Part shown: one piece after another, positions 37,343 to 46,674 of the stretch
Position numbering within the stretch: the first letter of the stretch is position 1
Layout: every line of letters starts with the position of its first letter
Origin: Bacillus sp. DNRA2
GTDB taxonomy: Bacteria > Bacillota > Bacilli > Bacillales > Cytobacillaceae
Assembly (NCBI RefSeq): GCF_012843265.1
Contig: NZ_JABAIT010000002.1
Coordinates: 186,001-250,000, forward strand
Direction of reading: 5' to 3'
Length of the DNA stretch: 64,000 bases
Program-made: the position numbers and the translations under genes
The notes under the pieces: model-generated
What the model saw: the letters and a program-made list of their open reading frames with translations, nothing else
What the model was told of the DNA's origin: nothing
Database searches by the model: none

Positions 37343-38361
37343 ATCTGTTGCAATTCCTTTGTCTTCAATGTTTCCTGGGGATGATATTTCCCTTCAGCCA
37401 ACATCGAACGGATCTGTCCTTGCAGTTCTATTGTTGGAAAAAAAGCAAGAAATTGTTCAAGCGCCATGAGGTGTTCTTTTTGATAATCCTTTCCCCTTGA
37501 TGCCTCTTTTTCCAAACATTTCAAGTAAAAAGGAAGCGCTAGCATTGCAGATTGTTTGTTATTGAAGGAATACCAGATTAGGATCCCTTCCCGATCAAGA
37601 TCGCCGAAATATAAAAACTGATGGTTTGCTTTAATCGGATATTGCATGGGGAACTGTTCAATACTTTTTACAACCGCTTTACCCGCCCCATAAATCAAGG
37701 TTGAAAAGATCGTTTCGGTTAAAACTGGGAGTAATCCCTGATAGGTTGTTTTATTTTCAACTATTAAGTGAAGCTGGGTATTTTCATTGATTTTGTTGGG
37801 ATTAATTGCAAACATCAATGGCTCTGAAACAGGAATAATTTTCAAAGAAGAAAACAATCCGACTCGGTCGAGGATTTCCTTCCCGCCATTTTCAACAATC
37901 CATTTCTCGTCTCCTACCAATTCAAAGCTTCGTTCTGGTGCGGGAACCTGATCTTCTGGAAAGGAAAATTGCTTCAAATATTGATCGATATTGAGCAAGA
38001 ATGGGAGGTCATTTTTCCAAAGTGACGGGTCCATCCGGTAATACTCATCCAAATTAATTGATGGATGCAGGATGCTCCGATAATGCTGTAATTCTTTATG
38101 GTAATCGCCGATTAATTCGCTTTTATTGATCCGATACTGGAACGCTAAAGATGGAGAGCGATTTGTTCGCCCTTTTGCTTTTACCATTACAAGAATTTCT
38201 TCCTGTTCTAACTGCAAAATGGTTTGGGCAAATTCTTCATATGTATGGATATAAGGTTTCAACATCACTTCAAGTTCTGTTAACGCAATCGTTTTTTTCT
38301 TAAAAGTCGTGAACATCTTTTTGATTTGATCCAATCGAGACTCACTCCTAATTTTTAACAT
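37300..38361 (-). CDS. jetD: Wadjet JetD, topoisomerase VI-like nuclease
   Basis: 353 residues if ATG 38361 is used; a TTG at 38334 behind AGGAG is an alternative start. N-terminal winged-helix region, C-terminal Toprim domain with Glu in LIVENKTTYQG (~208) and Asp pair in YFGDLDREG (~264). JetD cuts the circular DNA compacted by JetABC. First gene of the operon; the order D-A-B-C is seen in some Wadjet types. Upstream 338 bp hold the second 40-bp repeat but no clear promoter. Confidence 0.9.
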   Translation of the reverse strand: MLKIRSESRLDQIKKMFTTFKKKTIALTELEVMLKPYIHTYEEFAQTILQLEQEEILVMVKAKGRTNRSPSLAFQYRINKSELIGDYHKELQHYRSILHPSINLDEYYRMDPSLWKNDLPFLLNIDQYLKQFSFPEDQVPAPERSFELVGDEKWIVENGGKEILDRVGLFSSLKIIPVSEPLMFAINPNKINENTQLHLIVENKTTYQGLLPVLTETIFSTLIYGAGKAVVKSIEQFPMQYPIKANHQFLYFGDLDREGILIWYSFNNKQSAMLALPFYLKCLEKEASRGKDYQKEHLMALEQFLAFFPTIELQGQIRSMLAEGKYHPQETLKTKELQQIWRESDWTSLMLRK

Positions 38362-38575
38362 GTTTCTATAAACTATTGTACTAAAGTATCTGTCTTTCCG
38401 CAGTGAACATTTTGGGGATTGAATATGGTTAGGAGGAGGTCGTAGGAAAATTTTTTTCTCTTTTTATTTGATTATTAACAATTTTTAACTATTTAAACAA
38501 AATAACAGAACATGTTTTTTTCCTTCCGAACATTTATAACCCCACTAAACTCACCTTCACACTGGGTATCTAAAC

Positions 38576-38615
38576 ATTAAAGTTTTATTAAAAATAATTA
38601 TTATCGTAGAAAAAT
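38576..38615 (+). repeat. 40-bp direct repeat, copy at the 5' side of Wadjet
   Basis: 38 of 40 positions match 30592-30631, same orientation; weaker similarity runs ~10 bp further. It lies 215 bp upstream of jetD and 85 bp before the SDR gene. Outside these repeats the flanks differ. The remaining sequence in 38362-38699 holds nothing recognisable apart from a small hairpin (CGTTGG-AG-CCAACG) before the SDR gene. Confidence 0.8.
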
Positions 38616-38699
38616 TTTAACGTAAGATGTATTCTATTAACCTAATAATATAAAATTTACCTCGTTGGAGCCAACGGGATTTAGGATAGTAAGGGGTGT

Positions 38700-39587
38700 A
38701 TGATCATTTCTGAAAAAATCGTTGTCATAACCGGTGCAAATAGTGGATTAGGATTTGAAACAACAAAGTATTTTGTAAGCATAGGAAATACCGTAGTCAT
38801 GGCTGTCCGAGATGTAAAAAAAGGAGAAGCAGCAAAAACAGAGGTACTCCAGTTATTTCCTCAAGCAAAGATTGATGTTTTTTATCTTGATTTATCTAAA
38901 TTAACTACTGTACGTCAGTTTGTAGAAGCTTTTTCCCGAAAATACGATTTCTTAGATTTATTAATTAATAACGCCGGGGTGATGATTCCTCCTTTTTCTA
39001 GGACGGAAGAAGGCTTTGAACTTCAGTTTGGCTGCAATCATTTAGGGCATTTTGCATTGACTGGATTACTGCTTCCATTTTTGGAAAAAGCAAAACAGCC
39101 TCGTGTTGTCACGCTAAGTTCCATTGCTCATCGAAATGGCAGCATAGATTTTGATAATTTGGATGGTTCAAAGGGGTATCGTGCCATGAAGTTTTATAGT
39201 CAAAGCAAGCTGGCGAACCTTCTATTTGCAAAAGAATTCGACGAACGCTTAAAACGAAACGGATACAAAACAATCAGCTTGGCAGCCCATCCCGGCATTT
39301 CCTCTACGAATCTATTTAGAATTGGCAAAGAAAAGGCACCTTGGTATGTCAAGCCTATCATCAAGCTCATTGCGCAACCAGCTGAAAAAGGGGCATTGCC
39401 TACGATCATGGCAGCCACAGACGAGAAACTAGTTGGTGGCGAATACATCGGCCCTGACGGTGCAGGCAATCGCAAAGGCAACCCTGCCATCGAAATACCT
39501 CGAGCGCATGTCTATAACAAAGCAACCATGGTGAAACTATGGACTGTTTCAGAACAATTAACGTCAGTGAAATTTAATCTGAATTAA
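38700..39587 (+). CDS. Short-chain dehydrogenase (retinol dehydrogenase-like SDR)
   Basis: 295 residues. NAD(P) site TGANSGLG (~12-19), NNAG at ~90, catalytic Ser in TLSSIAHR (~140) and YSQSK (~168). A classical SDR of the WW-oxidoreductase/retinol-dehydrogenase group; substrate unknown. ATG follows AAGGGG. Stands alone on the plus strand next to a long tandem-repeat tract. Confidence 0.9.
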   Translation: MIISEKIVVITGANSGLGFETTKYFVSIGNTVVMAVRDVKKGEAAKTEVLQLFPQAKIDVFYLDLSKLTTVRQFVEAFSRKYDFLDLLINNAGVMIPPFSRTEEGFELQFGCNHLGHFALTGLLLPFLEKAKQPRVVTLSSIAHRNGSIDFDNLDGSKGYRAMKFYSQSKLANLLFAKEFDERLKRNGYKTISLAAHPGISSTNLFRIGKEKAPWYVKPIIKLIAQPAEKGALPTIMAATDEKLVGGEYIGPDGAGNRKGNPAIEIPRAHVYNKATMVKLWTVSEQLTSVKFNLN

Positions 39588-39619
39588 TAGATGAGGACGT
39601 TGGAGCGGAGATGAGAGAT

Positions 39620-40010
39620 GATTCATGCGTTATCGTTCCCATTCTTTCGAATCTATGAATTTTTGGGCACGATTCTCCTACTATCGTGCCCATTTTTTCG
39701 AAATTACAAATTTTTGGGCACGATTCTTGCGTTATCGTTCCCTTTTTTTCAAATCTACGAATTTTTGGGCACGATACCCGCGTTATCGTTCCCTTTTTTT
39801 CGAATCTACGAATTTTTGGGCACGATTCTTGCGTTATCGTTCCCTTTTTTTCAAATCTACGAATTTTTGGGCACGATTCTTGCGTTATCGTTCCCTTTTT
39901 TTCGAATCTACGAATTTTCGGGCACGATACCCGACCTATCGTTCCCGTTTTTCCGAAATCACAAATTTTCGGCAACAATTCTCCCGCTATCGTGCCCATT
40001 TTTCGAAACT
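39620..40010. repeat. 51-bp tandem repeat, ~7 copies
   Basis: Unit around GCGTTATCGTTCCC, TCTACGAATTTTTGGGCACG. Since 51 is divisible by three, several frames stay open across it on both strands (e.g. a 17-residue repeat with RRFEKKGTIT). No ribosome site precedes any of them. A single extra copy lies at 40371-40430, after the neighbouring array. Confidence 0.88.
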
Positions 40011-40019
40011 AAGGCAAAT

Positions 40020-40370
40020 CTACGCAGCACTTTACATCGAAACTGCCAATGAAATGTATCATAAAGCGGGTCTATGCAACACTTTCAACGAAAACTGCTA
40101 ATGAAATGTATCATAGAGCAAATCTATGCAACACTTTCAATCAAAATCGCCAATAAAATGTATCCTAGAGCGGGTCTACGCAACACTTTCAACGAAAACC
40201 TCCAATGAAATGTATCCTAGAGCGGGTCTACGCAACACTTTCAATCAAAACAGCCAACGAAATGTATCCTAGAGCAAGTCTATGCAACTCTGCCAATCAA
40301 AACAGCCAACGAAATGTATCCTAGAGTGGGTCTACGCAACACTTTCAATGAAAACCGGCAATGAAATATA
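40020..40370. repeat. 52-bp tandem repeat, ~6 copies, inverse of the 28600 array
   Basis: Unit around TGCAACACTTTCAACGAAAA and GAAATGTATCCTAGAGC; GCAAC recurs at 40076, 40128 and 40180. It is the reverse complement of the array at 28600-28920. Units differ by a few bases, mainly in the middle. Confidence 0.88.
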
Positions 40371-40432
40371 GCGAATCTACGAATTTTTGGGCACGATACT
40401 CGCGTTATCGTTCCCATTTTTTCAAAACCATA

Positions 40433-40475
40433 CAAAAAAATAGCCTGCATGCCAAGCAACACTTGGCAGACAGGC
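40433..40475 (-). terminator. Terminator of the AddAB-like operon
   Basis: Two-part stem GCCTG/CAGGC and GCCAAG/CTTGGC with a 5-nt loop (40443-40475), then TATTTTTTTG on the minus strand. Confidence 0.88.
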
Positions 40476-40483
40476 AATTCCCT

Positions 40484-43400
40484 CTATAATTCATCACTAG
40501 CAAAATGAATCATCGCTCCGACGACAGGCATATGAATCCATGCTTCACAAACTGGCCGGCCTGTAGCGACAGTCAGTGCCTCAGCGTATATCCGGAGCTG
40601 CGGCAGGTAACTCATACTCTTAGACAGCCAATCGGCTTCTTTACCTGGGAACGATTTATGGTCAATGATCACCCAGCCACTCGGCGTTTCAAGCAATAAA
40701 TCAATCCAGCCTGACGCCTTCTGTAAACCTTTCCGAATATGGATCGGCCACTCGGAATGTTTCGAAATTAAATCGGGATACTGTTCAAAAATAAACTGCT
40801 GTAACCGGTCGGAAGCCTCAAGCATCGACTCTGTTGTTAAAGCATATATACCATGACGGTCACTGATCGCTTGTGCCAGTGCCAGTCTCTCTTGTTTCGG
40901 CTTTGTTCGGTCATCGGCAGCTAAAAATGCATGTACCATATCCCCAAGCAAGGCCATTTCCGGATTGCCTGTTAGTGGAAGACGTGTGCCAATGCGATGA
41001 ATTCTTGAAACATCATCAAACACTTCCGATACTTCGCTGCTACTATCCACCACAGTTTGATCATTCTTGATCCCACTCGGGTTAAATCTCGCCGGAACAA
41101 ACGGTACTGCTTCAATTGATTTCCCCACATAAACAGGTTCTTCCTCAGATGAACTCGGATTGGTTAGTTCTGAATCAGCCTCAACAGAAAGCAATCTGAC
41201 TTTGCAATGAAAACTGTTTCCCTTCACCACTATTTTTCCAGTTTGATTATCTGGTGGAAACTCCCCTTCTACTTCACCGGCAGCACCAAGATTTCCAATA
41301 ACAGGTATGCCCATATCATCCGTCAATTCACTCAGCCAGCCCACTTTTGAAAAATCCCTTGCTGTGAAAACAAGATAATCCCTAGCTCGCGTCATACCTA
41401 CGTACATGAGCCGTTGATTTTCGTCTAAAAGCTGGCGTTGCCTGTGCTTGAGCTCAGGTGCATCTAGGACATGGGTATCGAGTCCTACCTTGGTTGCTTG
41501 CTTTCCATATGGCCAAGGCCAATAATAAAGGCGGCGTCCGTAGAGCGGATCCTCTACATTAAAGCCTTGCGTACTGACTGCGGTTACTTGGTCAAATACA
41601 GGTAAATTGCCTCGGTCTGAAGATTTGTCTAAAGAATTTAAAATAACAAACGGCCACTCTAACCCTTTTGCCTTGTGGTAGGTCAAGACTCGAACCGCAT
41701 TGTCATTGGTGGATTCTGCTACCAAATTTAATTCTTTATCCCTTTTCACATCATTACTTAAGAATAAAATAAAACCAGTCGTTGTTGCAGCGTTTCCATT
41801 CGTACCGGCAACATCTTCATATTTGATTGCCAATTTGCGAAGCGCATCTAAGTTCGCAAGTCGCTGTTCCTGCTGTCCCCAGCTTAAGGCGATTTCATCT
41901 GCACTTGATACAACAAGCGCCATGTCCACCACTTCACTCGGGCTCATTTGAACAATTTTTGCACGGGCCTTGTCCAAATCATGGATGACTGGCTCAGTTT
42001 CAATAATGTTTACTCGCTTCTCGGCATCAAGCCAATCAGAGAGCCAGCGTCCTTCACCCCATTCAGCAGATGAAAAATGGATTAATTCCGCCAACGCCAG
42101 CGTATCCCGAGGATCCACCAGGTATCTAATCGCTGCGACCGCGAAAACAACTTCTGGCGTATCTAATAAACCACTTTCGCCAACTGTTGCAGGAATTCCT
42201 AGATTTGAGAGTGCTTCGGCAATTCTAACGCATTCATCATTTGACCTGCAGAGAATGGCGACGTCGCCTCCTTTAAGTGAACGAAGCTCTCGGGTTATTT
42301 TATCAATAATTTGGTAGTGGTCTGTTTGACTCAATACCTTCTTCACACCAAGAGCAATATGAGCTGCGTCAGTTTTTACATTCTTTGAATGAGGGTAGAA
42401 CCAGGTTTCGACCGCTAGCGCTTGTTCGGGCTTATCCTCCCGCATTGGATCGAGTGCAGTCCGTTCCGCCGCCATTCCTCTTGCTTCAAAAACCGGAACA
42501 AAAATCGCGTTAACAAAATCAACCAACGACTTACGCGAACGATAAGAAGCATCTAAAATTTCAATATCTAAATCATCGATACTAGTCATAGCCGTTTGCA
42601 TCAATTCCGGATCCGTTCCCCTAAAACCATAGATTGCCTGCTTGACATCCCCAACCCACGTGGCACTTTCAGCGATTTCGCGAAGCTGCATGTTTAAAGC
42701 AATCTGCAAAGGACTTGAATCTTGGAATTCATCGATAAACACTGCCGAAATCCGATCGATAAGCACTTCTCGATTTTGTTGATCCTTCAGCAACTTAAGC
42801 GCCAATGCCTCTTGGTCGGTAAAGTCGATTAAGCCACGCTTCCTTTTTTCCTCCGCGTAAAGTTCCATAGCCTCCGATGCACAATGGAATACAGCAAACA
42901 TGGCGTTTTTCATATCCTCATGTAACCTTGGGTGTCGGTCATGAACTGATGCAGCGGCATGAATCGGGGAAACGGCATCCATGCTTTTTTTGGCAGGGGC
43001 AAGCTTGCTTAGCTTCGCCCATTGCTGCCAGGTGAGAACGCCGTTTCGGTCCCATTCTCGAATTACTTCGTCTAACACTTCCATCGCTTTTGCTGTCGTT
43101 TTAGTTGTATCAGCACCAGGCAGTTCAGATTTTGCCACCTGTAAAGCAGATCTTAATGTTTCATCTAGTTGGTCTGGATTTGGTAAAGCTTCAGGCAGCC
43201 ATTTTGTCATATTATCCCATGAGAATTCGGCACATGCCTGCACTTCAGCTGGACTCATTCCATTCTCACGAGCAAGCTCTAGCACTTGCAGTACTTTCTT
43301 CCGCCAGTTATTGTTTTCATCTAAATTGTCCAATCCGAGCCGAAGGAATACTTCGCGATAATCTCGGTAAAATTTCATAATCACTTCATCGGCAATCGCA

Positions 43401-43735
43401 TGAAACAAAGCGGAAGCTTCGGTATCGGCCAACACTTTTTGCACCGGTGACAAGCCCATTTCAAGGGCGAATTCTCGTAAAAGTCTTCCAAAGACGCTAT
43501 TCATCGTTCCGACATACCCGTCCAAAATACGGGCTGCTGCCTCGGCATCCCCTGATTCTAGCAATCTAAGCCGAACACGTTCGATGAGTTCTTCAGCAGC
43601 TTTTGTCGTAAAGGTGGTTGCCATAATATTTTCCGGTGGCACGCCATTTTGAATTGATTTTAATATCTCACCGGAAAGGCGATACGTTTTTCCAGCTCCC
43701 GCTCCGGCACTCAACATGGTTAACTTTCCGGTCAT
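40484..43735 (-). CDS. AddA/RecB-like UvrD helicase with C-terminal nuclease
   Basis: 1083 residues. UvrD motifs: Walker A SAGAGAGKTYRL (~9-20), TTFTTKAAEEL (~41), FIDEFQDSSPLQ (~336), WVGDVKQAIYGFRG (~362), TYHKAKGLEWPFV (~693), VGMTRARDYLVF (~785). The C-terminus has a RecB-type nuclease: GWIDLLLETPSGWVIIDHKS (~1009-1028) and QLRIYAEAL. Shorter than housekeeping AddA (~1230). Overlaps its partner by 4 bp (ATGA). Likely forms a two-nuclease helicase complex that resects DNA ends; beside Wadjet, a defence role is possible. Confidence 0.88.
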   Translation of the reverse strand: MTGKLTMLSAGAGAGKTYRLSGEILKSIQNGVPPENIMATTFTTKAAEELIERVRLRLLESGDAEAAARILDGYVGTMNSVFGRLLREFALEMGLSPVQKVLADTEASALFHAIADEVIMKFYRDYREVFLRLGLDNLDENNNWRKKVLQVLELARENGMSPAEVQACAEFSWDNMTKWLPEALPNPDQLDETLRSALQVAKSELPGADTTKTTAKAMEVLDEVIREWDRNGVLTWQQWAKLSKLAPAKKSMDAVSPIHAAASVHDRHPRLHEDMKNAMFAVFHCASEAMELYAEEKRKRGLIDFTDQEALALKLLKDQQNREVLIDRISAVFIDEFQDSSPLQIALNMQLREIAESATWVGDVKQAIYGFRGTDPELMQTAMTSIDDLDIEILDASYRSRKSLVDFVNAIFVPVFEARGMAAERTALDPMREDKPEQALAVETWFYPHSKNVKTDAAHIALGVKKVLSQTDHYQIIDKITRELRSLKGGDVAILCRSNDECVRIAEALSNLGIPATVGESGLLDTPEVVFAVAAIRYLVDPRDTLALAELIHFSSAEWGEGRWLSDWLDAEKRVNIIETEPVIHDLDKARAKIVQMSPSEVVDMALVVSSADEIALSWGQQEQRLANLDALRKLAIKYEDVAGTNGNAATTTGFILFLSNDVKRDKELNLVAESTNDNAVRVLTYHKAKGLEWPFVILNSLDKSSDRGNLPVFDQVTAVSTQGFNVEDPLYGRRLYYWPWPYGKQATKVGLDTHVLDAPELKHRQRQLLDENQRLMYVGMTRARDYLVFTARDFSKVGWLSELTDDMGIPVIGNLGAAGEVEGEFPPDNQTGKIVVKGNSFHCKVRLLSVEADSELTNPSSSEEEPVYVGKSIEAVPFVPARFNPSGIKNDQTVVDSSSEVSEVFDDVSRIHRIGTRLPLTGNPEMALLGDMVHAFLAADDRTKPKQERLALAQAISDRHGIYALTTESMLEASDRLQQFIFEQYPDLISKHSEWPIHIRKGLQKASGWIDLLLETPSGWVIIDHKSFPGKEADWLSKSMSYLPQLRIYAEALTVATGRPVCEAWIHMPVVGAMIHFASDEL

Positions 43736-46467
43736 ACTTGCACCCTCCTAAGCCCACATAGATTCTGATATTCACAAAATTTGCATGGAGGGTCAATTAA
43801 TGATACAAATGGCTCCTCTTCTGCAATATCATCCGAAGTTTGCGTTGATTTTTCTGGCACACCTGGGGCAATCGCTGTCCCCTTTGCCAGTTGTGTCCAA
43901 ACGTCAGCTACTGATTTTTTTATGATTTGATGTGTTTCAATGAGCGACGGCCCCTGTACATGGTAGTCCGATGGAAATTCCTCATGCGGAACGCTGTAGA
44001 AATGACCAGTTCTCAGCATAAAATAAGCAACGGGTAGCTCTTCATCTTCATGGTCTGCTAATAACCAATGGTAAAGTGATAATTGCACGGACAATTTCTC
44101 TAGACGTTCTTTATAATTCGCCGGTCGTTTTGACCATTTCGCATCAAAGAGAATCTTTTTACCTGTGGTGGTTTCCCCAACAAGGTCTAAGCGACCCTTG
44201 AATTCTACTCCTTCATTCCAAGGTTTTTGCACTTCCAATTCGGTATGTTGAATCTTAATTCCGGCTCGGTTCAACACTTTAAAAAAGTGCCTAATCGATG
44301 TTTGCAGTTTGTAGCGAGTTTCGTTTCGAACAATTCCGTTTTGCGGCTCCAAGAGCGGTGCGGCAAGCATTGGTGTCAATCCATCAAATAATTCGCCGAC
44401 CCGAATTCTTGCCTCGTCTTCGTTCCAGTTTGATTTTTCCGTAATTAACGTTTCCAAAATGACATGTCCGAGATTTCCAAGCATGACTGATTCGTTTGGC
44501 GTGGATAAAATATTGCCAGGTTTTACGTTGGCAGCATATTTAAATGTCCACTTTACCGGACAGCTGATTAACCCCTCAAAACTAGTCGCTGATTCTTCCT
44601 TCCGAGGCAGAACCACTTGTTCTGGAATCCGCCAGGTTCGGATCGGCTCTGGGATCATCCGTCTTGGTAAAGGTGACCTTTCAAAGACATTACCGAACAA
44701 ATGAATGCTCGGTTGTTTGCGTAGATCTGACGCCTCAACGCTAATGTTCTCTACTGCAGTGTTATCTTGCGCCACAGCGTAGCGAATTTCGTCCCATAAT
44801 GGATGTAGCGGAATTTCCTCCCCTTTTACTTTTGCAGGCGCAAACAGGATTAACTTGCGATTAGCAAATCTCACCGCACGCTGCCACGCTGCAGCTTCCC
44901 TCCGCCGGCGAACGTCTTCTTCCAATAAATAAACACCATGGTCCTTTAACCATGAACGTTCGGCTCGGGTCCAGGTGCGGATGTTCGGTCCCGCCATGTT
45001 TTTATGAAACCCCCACCAAAGAATGGTATCGACTTTGTCCCAAATTTGCCCGGGATGGTCAATAACTTGCCAAGTTGTTGCCTCTTCTTTGTAGCTGTCT
45101 AGTTTCGCACCTTCACCCAAGACGGAATCAAGTATGCGCGCTACTTGTAGATGGGTCACATTGCTGACACCAAGCGACTTAACGCCCTCAAGGATTTCGT
45201 TTGCAACCTGTGTGGCCTTAACGTATATGAGGTCATTTTTTTGATGATAATTCGTTGCCGCCCAATGACTTACTTTTTGACATATCTGGGCGAATTTTTC
45301 GTAAGGAATTCCAACGTTCGGATTATAATATCCATGGCGAATCCACAGGTCCAGCTTCTCATTTAAATTCTTACGACGTTTCTTTATTTCGGTTGCATCG
45401 CAGCCTTCTTCGACCCACATTTCCTCATAGTCCTGGATCCCGTCCTCGATTGCCTGTTGCCATTTCGGACCGCCAATCCCTGGATTTGCTGCTAACTCCC
45501 TAGCAAGCCGAAAGCGGATTTTCCCTGGGACCGGGGAAGCTGGAATCGTTAATAACTCCATCATTCGGTCCACCCTTATCGGCTCCCAATATGTATCGAT
45601 TGTAAGAGGTAAAACTTGAAGCACCGCACGCCATTTAGAAGAAGTATCAACGCCTGCTCCTGGAACACCGCGTCGATGAAGCAGCTCGTCAAGAAACATC
45701 GCACCCTCACCCTTTATGATCACGGTGTTTTCTGCTGATGTATGTTGAAGCAAGCTGATTAAATAATCAGCTGCATCCCATTCCTGCTCTGATCGAACTA
45801 ACAGTAAGCTTCCATCTCCTTGGGCTTTGCCGCTAGATTGTTTAGCAGCGAGAACCTCCTGCAACATCGAAAGATCCGTCGCAGCGTCGGCTTGGTCGTC
45901 GATGCTGTTTGTTCGAAGCGGTTTTTTCTCTATTTGTACACCTTTGTCTCTTAAAATATTGATTAATTGAACACACCATGGGTCCCACATTGTTTCATCT
46001 TCATCCACGATTGAAATGGTATCGATATCTAAACTGATTTGGTCATGCAGTTTTGCAAGCAATGCCCTTACGTGATCTGGGAATCCCCATGTTTTATTCA
46101 CATTAGCTAGTTCTATTTGTGCCAACGTCTCTAGCCATTTGCTTCCGGCAGTATGAACGGCCGGATTCCAGCCCGATAGCACTAACTCATCACGTTTGTG
46201 AAGTAACTCTCTGGTTGTGTTCCATGAGTCTGTTGCTAAGGATTTTGAGAAAGGCTGATTTCCAGTATCTTGTTTTCGTAACAAATCCTGCCACTCAGCG
46301 ATCCGGATGTTTTCCGAAGCTTTAGGGGCAGTTAATCCTAACTGGGTTTCTAAAATGCCGATTAATCCGGTAAAACCGGTTATGACGGTACCTACGATTG
46401 CATCATTTTCCCTAAGCGCATCTGGGTATGTAGCAGAATCAAGCCAGTAGCCAAGTATGATATTCAA
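43732..46467 (-). CDS. AddB-like partner with PD-(D/E)XK nuclease and Fe-S cysteines
   Basis: 911 residues from TTG 46467 after AAGGAGG. The N-terminal half looks like a decayed helicase: no Walker A is visible. The C-terminal nuclease has FKGRLDLVGETT (~742), LFDAKWSK (~757) and QLSLYHWLL (~779). Four cysteines fit the AddB iron-sulphur pattern: one in LISCPVKW (~637) and Cx2Cx5C in CKFCEYQNLC near the end. Shorter than housekeeping AddB (~1160). First gene of the pair; no DNA-repair neighbours. Confidence 0.85.
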   Translation of the reverse strand: MNIILGYWLDSATYPDALRENDAIVGTVITGFTGLIGILETQLGLTAPKASENIRIAEWQDLLRKQDTGNQPFSKSLATDSWNTTRELLHKRDELVLSGWNPAVHTAGSKWLETLAQIELANVNKTWGFPDHVRALLAKLHDQISLDIDTISIVDEDETMWDPWCVQLINILRDKGVQIEKKPLRTNSIDDQADAATDLSMLQEVLAAKQSSGKAQGDGSLLLVRSEQEWDAADYLISLLQHTSAENTVIIKGEGAMFLDELLHRRGVPGAGVDTSSKWRAVLQVLPLTIDTYWEPIRVDRMMELLTIPASPVPGKIRFRLARELAANPGIGGPKWQQAIEDGIQDYEEMWVEEGCDATEIKKRRKNLNEKLDLWIRHGYYNPNVGIPYEKFAQICQKVSHWAATNYHQKNDLIYVKATQVANEILEGVKSLGVSNVTHLQVARILDSVLGEGAKLDSYKEEATTWQVIDHPGQIWDKVDTILWWGFHKNMAGPNIRTWTRAERSWLKDHGVYLLEEDVRRRREAAAWQRAVRFANRKLILFAPAKVKGEEIPLHPLWDEIRYAVAQDNTAVENISVEASDLRKQPSIHLFGNVFERSPLPRRMIPEPIRTWRIPEQVVLPRKEESATSFEGLISCPVKWTFKYAANVKPGNILSTPNESVMLGNLGHVILETLITEKSNWNEDEARIRVGELFDGLTPMLAAPLLEPQNGIVRNETRYKLQTSIRHFFKVLNRAGIKIQHTELEVQKPWNEGVEFKGRLDLVGETTTGKKILFDAKWSKRPANYKERLEKLSVQLSLYHWLLADHEDEELPVAYFMLRTGHFYSVPHEEFPSDYHVQGPSLIETHQIIKKSVADVWTQLAKGTAIAPGVPEKSTQTSDDIAEEEPFVSLIDPPCKFCEYQNLCGLRRVQV

Positions 46468-46559
46468 GTCCGTGTTCTCCTCCTTTAATCAAACAAATCT
46501 CATTTCATTATATTTCTGGAAAAATATCCTTTTACAATATTTACTAGCTTTATTTTACA

Positions 46560-46587
46560 CAAAAAGGCGTACTAAAAATAGTACACC
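46560..46587 (-). terminator. Terminator of the quinone-reductase-like gene
   Basis: 9-bp stem GGTGTACTA/TAGTACGCC (one wobble) then CCTTTTTG on the minus strand. Confidence 0.8.
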
Positions 46588-46674
46588 GTTTTCTTTATAT
46601 CTGAATTTTCATTTACAAAAATTAAACCATATCCCAGCCATCCTCGTTTGTACTGCTCCATCAAATTTTTTCAC

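Noticed and set aside
39574-40101. Repetitive proteins of 108-158 residues on both strands
   Set aside because: They arise from the 51-bp tandem repeat, whose length is a multiple of three. No ribosome site precedes any of them, and several frames are open at once.
40020-40370. CRISPR array
   Set aside because: Same reason: tandem degenerate units without distinct spacers.
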